This document shows positions 23,672 to 29,806 of a stretch of DNA of 32,198 nucleotides, piece after piece. Source of the stretch: Oscillospiraceae bacterium (lineage in GTDB: Bacteria; Bacillota; Clostridia; Oscillospirales; Oscillospiraceae); the NCBI GenBank assembly GCA_017541825.1, contig JAFXYJ010000142.1, forward strand, positions 1 to 32,198. The letters are read 5' to 3'. The number at the start of each line of letters is the position of its first letter. Within the stretch, counting starts at the first letter, position 1. Position numbers and translations under genes: made by a program. The notes beneath the pieces are model-generated. The model saw nothing but the letters and a program-made list of their open reading frames with translations, was not told the origin of the DNA and ran no database searches.

Positions 23672-25068
23672 GGGTCGTCACCGCCCTCCGGTTCGACCCG
23701 CTCCGCGGTCATGCCGGACATACCGCCCTCCATGTACCGCATGCCGAATATGTCGCGCATCTCGTAGTAATGCTCGTGGGTGCGCCAGGTGGAGCCGGTG
23801 GACTCCCCGTGGGGGTCGAGATACATCTCGCACCCGGGCATGTTCGCCTGCAGCAGCGCCTTGTGCTCGGCGTCCAGCGGGCAGCCGCAGTACCACAGCC
23901 GTTCCAGCCAGGGCATCCGCATGAGCGTGTCGAAGGCGTTGTCGGGCTTGGCATAGACATAGCTGATGTTCAGGTCCTGCAGCGCCGTGCATTCCGCCAG
24001 CGGGGATAGGTCCTCCGCCTTGGTCAGGAAGAGCTCGAGGTATTTCAGCTCATGGAGCGAGCTGATGGGCGTCAGATCCCGGATCGGCATGGCCGCGAGG
24101 ATCAGATACTGCAGATGGGGCGTATACTTGAGGAAATCCAGCGTGGTGACGTTCCGGTGGCCCAGATCCAGAGCGATCAGGTCCGGGCAGTATTTGAGCG
24201 CTTCACAGTGCCAGCTGTAGAGCGAGGCGCTGGAATACCGGCGGTTCACGCAGAAATTGGTGTCGTCGGTGCGCAGCTTCCAGGCGCCCATTTTGACCTC
24301 CCAGACGAACCGGACCGCGTCGTGCCGGCGGTTGAGCTCGTCCATGGCCTCGTCGGAGATGCCGCAGCCGCACATGACCACCTTTTCCAGGCGGCTGAAA
24401 TACGGCAGCTTCGCCTCGATCTCCGCTCCGCCGTCGGTCACCTTGATCTCGGAGAGGTCGATCTCCGGGTCGGTGGAGCGGAATTCCCGCCCGTACACCG
24501 GGATCGTCCATACCACGTCCACCCCGTCCAGGGCCTCGTCCAGGGCATGCAGCGCGTCGTCGGAAAGACCGCAGCCGGTCAGGTCCGCCCGCTCAACGAA
24601 GGGCAGGCGGTGCACCTCCGTGGCCAGCTCGTCCAGGTCGTCCTCGTTGAGGGCCTCTCCGGCCAACGACAGCTCGGTGACGGCGTACGGCCACACCCGG
24701 CCCAGCAGGACCGTATCGCAGCAAAACTCGATCTCCGGGAACGCCGCGCGCAGAACGTCCTGCGCGGCCCGGTCGACGGCGCCGCCGGTGAAGGTCACCT
24801 TCGTGAGCGCCGGGAACCGGCCCAGCGTCTCCAGCAGCTCATCGCACCCGGTGTCGGCGGGGAGCGTCAGCGTACCGGAGCCGGCATAGTAATTCCTGCC
24901 GCCGACGGTGACCCACGGTGCGGCCGTGGGGGACGGCGTCGGCACGCTCTCCCCTGCCGGCCCGGGCGTCGGGGAAGCGTCCCGGGCGGCGGCGCAGCCC
25001 GCAAGGAGCAGCACGCAGAGCAGCGCCGGCAGGGCCCGGCGCGCCCGTGCGCGTTTATTTTTCTCCAT
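23668..25068 (-). CDS. Leucine-rich-repeat lipoprotein (third paralogue, first gene of operon)
   Basis: Lipoprotein of 466 aa with an Arg/Lys-rich start and LLLAGCA lipobox, then a Pro/Thr/Ser linker. Three degenerate units end in EIEFCCDTVLLG, GVDVVWTIPVYG and AVRFVWEVKMGAW; leucine-rich repeats (DLTPISSLHELKYLELF region) follow. The C-terminal signature is ESTGSTWR then HYYEMRDIF, at about residues 422-442, with a short acidic end. The ATG at 25068 is preceded by GGAG with 8 nt spacing; a Met eight codons earlier (25092) is possible but lacks a good ribosome site. It is the first gene after the divergent promoter region shared with the PIG-L gene. Confidence 0.87.
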   Translation of the reverse strand: MEKNKRARARRALPALLCVLLLAGCAAARDASPTPGPAGESVPTPSPTAAPWVTVGGRNYYAGSGTLTLPADTGCDELLETLGRFPALTKVTFTGGAVDRAAQDVLRAAFPEIEFCCDTVLLGRVWPYAVTELSLAGEALNEDDLDELATEVHRLPFVERADLTGCGLSDDALHALDEALDGVDVVWTIPVYGREFRSTDPEIDLSEIKVTDGGAEIEAKLPYFSRLEKVVMCGCGISDEAMDELNRRHDAVRFVWEVKMGAWKLRTDDTNFCVNRRYSSASLYSWHCEALKYCPDLIALDLGHRNVTTLDFLKYTPHLQYLILAAMPIRDLTPISSLHELKYLELFLTKAEDLSPLAECTALQDLNISYVYAKPDNAFDTLMRMPWLERLWYCGCPLDAEHKALLQANMPGCEMYLDPHGESTGSTWRTHEHYYEMRDIFGMRYMEGGMSGMTAERVEPEGGDDP

Positions 25069-25116
25069 ATCGATCTCCGCCCGGAACTGCACTCTTGCAC
25101 ATCCGGGAAAAAAGAG

Positions 25117-25145
25117 TTAAAGTAAAGCGTAAAAATCATTATACA
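25117..25145 (+). promoter_or_regulatory. Candidate promoter of the PIG-L gene
   Basis: TTAAAG (25117-25122), 17-nt spacer and TATACA (25140-25145), about 40 nt before the ATG at 25185. It overlaps the opposing promoter of the LRR operon. A 7-bp inverted repeat, CGGGAAA (25104-25110) and TTTCCCG (25151-25157), flanks both and could bind a regulator. Confidence 0.5.
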
Positions 25146-25166
25146 CTGGATTTCCCGTGAAAGGAA
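25138..25166 (-). promoter_or_regulatory. Candidate promoter of the LRR-CotH operon
   Basis: On the minus strand a perfect TATAAT (25138-25143) with a poor -35, TTCCTT (25161-25166), 17 nt away. A weak -35 could mean an activator is needed. Confidence 0.45.
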
Positions 25167-25184
25167 GTTCCTGAGAGGGTTTCG

Positions 25185-26465
25185 ATGAAAAAAGTTTGTG
25201 TTTTTGCTCTCGTGCTGCTGCTCGCAGGTCTGGCGGCCTGCGGTTATGCCCAACCTGCGCAGGAGCCCGTTGAGACAAAGGTACAGGCCACCTTCACCCC
25301 CTCGCCCACGGCCACGCCCTCTCCCACGCCGGGGCCGACCGCGGAGCCGACCCCCGTGCCGGTGCCCTACGCCCGGGAGATCACCGCGGAGATCACGCTC
25401 TCCGACAATTACGGCGGGTATTTCCCCTATCTGACCGACGGCGACCCGGAGACCTGGATCGCCTACAAGCGGGGGACCTACATCAACATCTCCTGTCAGG
25501 AGGAGATCGGCTTCCTCTACATCTGCTGGTATCGCGCGCCGCGGCCGTATATCATCCACATCAACGGCGGCGGCTACTCCGCCGGCGAGTCGGAATACCT
25601 CTACGAGTACTATGAGCTCCCCGAGTCCGCCACCGAGGTGCAGCTCTCCTTCTCCACTACCGAGAACCTGTCGGATATCCACGTTTACGGCAAAGGCGCG
25701 GTCCCCGACGATATCCAGCGCTGGTCGCCGCCTCTGGAGGAGGCGGACGTGCTGGTGTTCCCCACCCACGCCGACGACGAGACCGTGTTCTTCGGCGCGG
25801 CCATCGCCTCCTGCCTCGACCGGGGGCTGGACGTGCAGGTCTGCTACATGTGCGAGCACAACACCGACCTGGGCTACAAATGGCATACCCGCACCCAGGA
25901 GCTGCTCAACGCGCTGTGGGCCCTGGGCATGCGCAATTACCCGGTCCTCGGGCCCTTCCGGGATGAATTCGTCACCACCTGGAAGCAGGCGGACAAGGCC
26001 TTCGGCTTCGGGAACGTCATCGGGTATCAGGTCGAGCAGATCCGGCGCTTCAAGCCCTTCGTGGTCCTCGGCCACGACATGCAGGGCGAATACGGCCACG
26101 CCGCCCACATGATGAATTCCCAGGCCCTCCCCTACGCGGTCAAATACGCCGCCGACGCGAAGAGCTATGCGGCCTCTGCCAGAAAATGGGGCGTGTGGGA
26201 CGTGCCGAAGCTCTATCTCCACCTGGCCACGGAGAACCGGATCACGCTGGATGTGGAGACGCCGCTGGAGAGCTACGGCGGCCGTACGGCCTTCGAGGTC
26301 GCCTGCGACGCCATGGAGTGCCACCAGAGCCAGCTCCAGTACGAGCACCGGCCCATGCTGTACGACAAGGACTATCCCTACTATGACTGCACCTGCTTCG
26401 GGCTCGTGCGCTCCCTCGTCGGAGAGGACACCGGCAACGATATCATGGAGCATATCGAAAAATAA
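25185..26465 (+). CDS. PIG-L family deacetylase lipoprotein
   Basis: Secreted lipoprotein (426 aa) with signal peptide ending LAACG (Cys19) and a Pro/Thr-rich linker (about 36-62). Residues about 65-170 form a beta-rich module of the F5/8 type-C/discoidin kind (YFPYLTDGDPETWIAYKRGT), probably carbohydrate-binding. From about 185 begins the PIG-L/LmbE fold: THADDE (194-199) matches the Zn-binding HPDDE motif with Ala for Pro, and GHDMQGEYGHAAHMM (296-310) supplies the other conserved His residues. PIG-L enzymes remove N-acetyl groups from GlcNAc-containing glycans or cofactors; an extracellular, lipid-anchored form would act on cell-surface or environmental glycans. ATG 25185 follows GAGAGGG. 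It is divergent from the LRR-CotH operon with overlapping promoters. Confidence 0.9.
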   Translation: MKKVCVFALVLLLAGLAACGYAQPAQEPVETKVQATFTPSPTATPSPTPGPTAEPTPVPVPYAREITAEITLSDNYGGYFPYLTDGDPETWIAYKRGTYINISCQEEIGFLYICWYRAPRPYIIHINGGGYSAGESEYLYEYYELPESATEVQLSFSTTENLSDIHVYGKGAVPDDIQRWSPPLEEADVLVFPTHADDETVFFGAAIASCLDRGLDVQVCYMCEHNTDLGYKWHTRTQELLNALWALGMRNYPVLGPFRDEFVTTWKQADKAFGFGNVIGYQVEQIRRFKPFVVLGHDMQGEYGHAAHMMNSQALPYAVKYAADAKSYAASARKWGVWDVPKLYLHLATENRITLDVETPLESYGGRTAFEVACDAMECHQSQLQYEHRPMLYDKDYPYYDCTCFGLVRSLVGEDTGNDIMEHIEK

Positions 26466-26507
26466 AAACGAAAATCGATTTTTCGGCATAACAAACCGGT
26501 TTTCACA

Positions 26508-26613
26508 TGACCGGGGCAGTTCCATCCAGCCCCATTGTCGGTGCTTGCCCGACGTAATGCGCATTACGTCGGACAATCACCGACAATGGAGCAGAGCCGG
26601 CCCACCCCGGTCA
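26508..26613. repeat. Full 106-bp palindrome of the dispersed intergenic repeat family
   Basis: Two 53-bp arms meet exactly between 26560 and 26561. The outer 9 bp (TGACCGGGG with CCCCGGTCA) and the inner part (CCATTGTCGGTG, then CCGACGTAATGC with their complements) pair; a stretch of about 14 bp in each arm diverges. It lies between two converging genes. The sequence could form a cruciform or a long RNA hairpin. Half copies are at 17716-17770 and 31951-32004. No transposase is linked. Confidence 0.85.
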
Positions 26614-26671
26614 AAGAAAAAAACGAATTGCCTGTAAAAACCGGCGGCGCCCGGACAAGCGCGGATGCCAT

Positions 26672-26707
26672 AAAAAAAGAAGGGGCTGTTTTGCGGCAGC
26701 CCCTTCT
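26672..26707 (-). terminator. Rho-independent terminator of the PheB-type ACT gene
   Basis: On the minus strand AGAAGGGGCTG (26697-26707) pairs perfectly with 26678-26688 around an 8-nt loop and runs into six U. The rest of 26466-26734 contains only the palindrome and no gene. Confidence 0.87.
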
Positions 26708-26734
26708 ATTTACGCCTGCGCAGATCGCGGCGCT

Positions 26735-27181
26735 TCAGCCGGCCACGATCTCCGCGCGGAGGACGCCGTCGAGAGAGAGCAGGTCCTCCATGAGCTCCTC
26801 CACGCCCTCGACCATGCCGGCGGTCTCGGCGGAGATCGTCACCGCCGCGGAGCCGTTGACCGGCAGGCTCTGGTTGATCGTGAGGATGTTGGCACGGCAG
26901 CGGGCGAACAGACCCAGCACCGCCGAGAGCAGGCCTGTCTCATCCCGCAGCAGCACATGGATGGTCAGGATCCGGCCCCCGCGCAGGTCCTGGAAGGCCG
27001 TGACGCCGTCCTTGTATTTGTAATAGGCGCTCCGGCTGATGCCCACTCTGGCCGCGGCCTCGCCCACGGTGGCGCACTTCCCGGTCTGCAGCAGCTCCTT
27101 GGCGTCCATCACCTTCTGAAAGACCTCCGGCAACAGGCCAGCCTCCACCAGATAATACTTTGTCACACCCTTTTTCGGCAC
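26735..27181 (-). CDS. ACT domain-containing protein, PheB/UPF0735 type
   Basis: Small cytoplasmic protein (148 aa). The N-terminus PKKGVTKYYLVEAGLLP and the helix-turn-helix-like region VGEAAARVGISRSAYYKYKD (about 39-58) are followed by an ACT domain from about residue 70 (RILTIHVLLRDETGLLSAVL). This arrangement is the PheB/UPF0735 family, thought to act in amino-acid-responsive control. The GTG at 27181 was chosen because GGGAGG lies 7 nt upstream; an ATG at 27217 would add a 12-residue extension not usual for the family. It is divergent from another ACT protein gene. Confidence 0.88.
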   Translation of the reverse strand: MPKKGVTKYYLVEAGLLPEVFQKVMDAKELLQTGKCATVGEAAARVGISRSAYYKYKDGVTAFQDLRGGRILTIHVLLRDETGLLSAVLGLFARCRANILTINQSLPVNGSAAVTISAETAGMVEGVEELMEDLLSLDGVLRAEIVAG

Positions 27182-27223
27182 GGATCCGTCCTCCCGATAA
27201 AGACATTTGTTTATCACTTAGGG

Positions 27224-27252
27224 ATCATACCACATCTGTTTTTCCCTGACAA
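27224..27252 (-). promoter_or_regulatory. Promoter of the PheB-type ACT gene
   Basis: On the minus strand TTGTCA (27247-27252), 17-nt spacer and TATGAT (27224-27229). The leader is about 35 nt. Confidence 0.7.
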
Positions 27253-27291
27253 GGGATTTTTCCGGCCCGGAAGACTATGCAAACGGGTCCG

Positions 27292-27305
27292 ATATGGTAT
27301 ATAAT
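27292..27305 (+). promoter_or_regulatory. Candidate -10 region for the UPF0237-PFL operon
   Basis: TATAAT at 27300-27305 preceded by TGG and an alternative TATATA; no good -35 is visible, so an extended -10 promoter is likely. It lies about 30 nt before ATG 27337. Confidence 0.5.
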
Positions 27306-27336
27306 ATAAATTCATAACAGATGAGAGGAGCCGCTT

Positions 27337-27606
27337 ATGAAAGCGATCGTATCGGTTTTCGCCAAGGACGCCAAGGGCATCACCGCCTACATCACCGGCA
27401 TACTCGCCGCGCAGGAGATCAACATCCTCGATATCAGCCAGACGCTGATGCAGGGCTATTTCACCATGATCATGCTCGTGGATCTGACCGACTGTCCCCT
27501 GCCCTTCGACGCGCTCGCCCGCCTGCTGCAGGAGCGGGGCGAGGAGCGCGGTCTTGCCGTGCACATCCAGCGGCAGGATATATTCGACGCCATGCACCGG
27601 ATCTGA
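27337..27606 (+). CDS. ACT domain protein, UPF0237 family
   Basis: Cytoplasmic protein of 89 aa that is a single ACT domain: [20 protein letters not shown] with [20 protein letters not shown] is the standard opening of the UPF0237 (GcvR-like) family. ACT domains bind amino acids or act as small regulatory subunits. ATG 27337 follows GAGAGGAG. It lies 13 bp before the PFL/UPF0210 gene; these two families are neighbours in many Gram-positive genomes, and a functional pair is inferred from that. No ligand can be named from the sequence. Confidence 0.92.
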   Translation: MKAIVSVFAKDAKGITAYITGILAAQEINILDISQTLMQGYFTMIMLVDLTDCPLPFDALARLLQERGEERGLAVHIQRQDIFDAMHRI

Positions 27607-27619
27607 AAAGAGGCGTGCC

Positions 27620-28987
27620 ATGAGCTACTTACTCAACACCGACGAGATCCTTCAGACGATCCGCATGATCGACCAGCAGCATCTGGACGTGCGCACGATC
27701 ACGATGGGGCTGAGCCTGCTCGACTGCGCCGGCGAGGATCTCGACCAGGTCGTCGTGAAGATATATGACAAAATCTGCCGCCGGGCCAGCGATCTGGTGG
27801 CCGTGGGCGAGGCCATCGAGCGGGAGCTCGGCATCCCCATCGTCAACAAGCGCCTGTCGGTCACGCCGATCGCCATGGTGGCCGGCGGCTGCCGGGGCGA
27901 GAGTCTTGTAAAGGCGGCCCGCGCCATGGACGCTGCGGCCTCCGAGGTCGGCGTCAACTTCATCGGCGGCTTCACCGCGCTGGTACACAAGGACTACACG
28001 GACGGGGACCGGAAGCTGATTGCCTCGATCCCCGAGGCGCTGGCCGTCACGGAGCGCGTGTGCGCCAGCGTCAACGTGGGCTCCACCCGTTCGGGCATCA
28101 ACATGGACGCTGTGGCCCAGATGGGCCGGGTGATCCGTGAGACCGCCGCGCTGACAGCCGACCGCGACGGGCTGGGCTGCTCGAAGCTGGTGGTATTCTG
28201 CAACGCGGTGGAGGACAACCCCTTCATGGCCGGCGCCTTCCACGGCGTGGGCGAGGGCGAGAGCGCGATCAACGTGGGCGTCTCGGGCCCGGGCGTGGTA
28301 TTCGAGGCGCTGCGCGAGTGCGCGGGCGCGCCCTTCGACGTGGTGGCCGAGACCGTCAAGCGCACGGCATTCAAGGTCACCCGCGTCGGCCAGCTCGTGG
28401 CCCAGGAGGCATCCCGCCGGCTGGGCGTGCCCTTCGGCATCGTGGACCTGTCCCTGGCTCCCACCCCGGCGGTGGGCGACTCGGTGGCGCGCATCCTCGA
28501 GGCCATGGGCCTGGAGGTCTGCGGCACCCACGGCACCACGGCGGCGCTGGCCCTTTTGAACGATGCGGTGAAAAAGGGCGGCGTCATGGCCTCCAGCCAC
28601 GTGGGCGGCCTGTCGGGGGCCTTCATCCCCGTCTCGGAGGACGAGGGCATGATCGCCGCGGCCCGGGAGGGCACGCTCAACCTCGACAAGCTCGAGGCGA
28701 TGACCTGCGTATGCTCGGTGGGCCTGGACATGATCGCCGTGCCCGGTGACACCCCCGCCGAGACCCTCGCCGCCATTCTGGCCGACGAGGCGGCCATCGG
28801 CATGATCAACAACAAGACCACCGCCGTGCGCCTGATCCCCGCCCCGGGGAAGGGCGTGGGCGACACCGTCGAGATCGGCGGACTGTTCGGCACCGCGCCG
28901 GTGATGAGCGTACACGCGGCCTCCAGCGCGGATTTCATCGCCCGGGGCGGCCGCATCCCCGCGCCGCTGCACTCGCTGCGCAATTGA
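27620..28987 (+). CDS. PFL family protein (UPF0210/DUF711)
   Basis: Cytoplasmic protein of 455 aa, the usual length for UPF0210. Recognisable conserved stretches are [14 protein letters not shown] near residues 24-37, [20 protein letters not shown] near 75-95, [17 protein letters not shown], and [11 protein letters not shown] with a C-terminal [19 protein letters not shown]. The fold is related to the glycyl-radical (PFL-like) superfamily but no radical-Gly motif is obvious, and the biochemical role of the family is not established. ATG 27620 has a modest AAAGAGG site. It is transcribed with the UPF0237 ACT gene and is followed 18 bp later by the GH1-like gene. Confidence 0.92.
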   Translation: MSYLLNTDEILQTIRMIDQQHLDVRTITMGLSLLDCAGEDLDQVVVKIYDKICRRASDLVAVGEAIERELGIPIVNKRLSVTPIAMVAGGCRGESLVKAARAMDAAASEVGVNFIGGFTALVHKDYTDGDRKLIASIPEALAVTERVCASVNVGSTRSGINMDAVAQMGRVIRETAALTADRDGLGCSKLVVFCNAVEDNPFMAGAFHGVGEGESAINVGVSGPGVVFEALRECAGAPFDVVAETVKRTAFKVTRVGQLVAQEASRRLGVPFGIVDLSLAPTPAVGDSVARILEAMGLEVCGTHGTTAALALLNDAVKKGGVMASSHVGGLSGAFIPVSEDEGMIAAAREGTLNLDKLEAMTCVCSVGLDMIAVPGDTPAETLAAILADEAAIGMINNKTTAVRLIPAPGKGVGDTVEIGGLFGTAPVMSVHAASSADFIARGGRIPAPLHSLRN

Positions 28988-29005
28988 CGATCCGGAGGGA
29001 CAAAA

Positions 29006-29806
29006 ATGCCCGAGACCGCGGAAAAAGTGAATACCGTACCGCGTCTCCGGGCCCCGAAGGAGCTCACGGACGAGACGCTGGCCGCCCTGCGCCGCGGCGG
29101 GGTCTCCCGCTGCGTCGTCTTTGCCGACTGGCCGGCCCTGGAGCCGGAGGACAACGTCTACGACGAGGCGGCCTTCGACGTCCTGCGCCGGGACCTGATG
29201 ACCGTGGGCAGTCTGGGCATCGAGCCGGTGCTGTGCCTGTACCGCGGGGTGGATCCGGCCTGGTTTTCCGGCCGCGGCGGCTGGCTGCGGGAGGACAATC
29301 TGCGCTGCTACCTGCGCTACGCGGGCCGCGTCGCCCGCTCGGTGGGCCATCTGGCCTCGGAATACATCACCTTCTACGAGCCCAACGCCCGGATCTGGCA
29401 GGACGACGGCGCCCGGCCGCGGCTTGCCGATGCGGTCACGGCGATCTCCTTCATGGCCTGCACCCACATCCGGGCCGTCCGGCTCATCCGGGACACCCGG
29501 ACCCAGCGGGGACTTGAGGACACCGCCGTGGGCATCGTGATGCGCCTGTATCCGCAGCTGGATCTGCGCCGGGCGCTGCTGCGCGGCAAGAGCCACGCCA
29601 CCGCCACGGGGTATCAGCTCATGCCGCTGCTGGCCATGGCGCTGGGCGAATTCCGTCTCCCCTTCCGCAACGTCCTGCGGGTACAGCGCGGCGTCTGGGC
29701 CGACTTCATCGGCGTCACCGGCGCGCCGGAGCCCGACAAGCGGGCCGCGTGCTGCGCCTGGGCCGAGGAGACGACCGGCATCCCCGCATGGAGCGTGGAG
29801 GAATGA
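29006..29806 (+). CDS. Shortened glycoside hydrolase family 1-like TIM-barrel protein
   Basis: Protein of 266 aa that follows the GH1 sequence pattern in order: WPALEPEDNVYDEAAFDVL (about 42-60), GIEPVLCLYRGVDPAWF (71-87), GGWLREDNLRCYLRYAGRVA (91-110), and EYITFYEPNARIW (119-131), where Glu125 aligns with the acid/base Glu of the GH1 TFNEP motif. After an AHxRAVR-like stretch, a truncated VWADFIGV segment matches the SDFIGINYY region, then the protein ends. The usual 440-480 aa of GH1 and its second catalytic Glu (TENG motif) are missing, so ordinary retaining glycosidase activity is doubtful. No signal peptide. ATG 29006 follows GGAGG. The stop overlaps the YgiQ start (ATGA), indicating co-expression with a radical SAM protein. 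Confidence 0.75.
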   Translation: MPETAEKVNTVPRLRAPKELTDETLAALRRGGVSRCVVFADWPALEPEDNVYDEAAFDVLRRDLMTVGSLGIEPVLCLYRGVDPAWFSGRGGWLREDNLRCYLRYAGRVARSVGHLASEYITFYEPNARIWQDDGARPRLADAVTAISFMACTHIRAVRLIRDTRTQRGLEDTAVGIVMRLYPQLDLRRALLRGKSHATATGYQLMPLLAMALGEFRLPFRNVLRVQRGVWADFIGVTGAPEPDKRAACCAWAEETTGIPAWSVEE

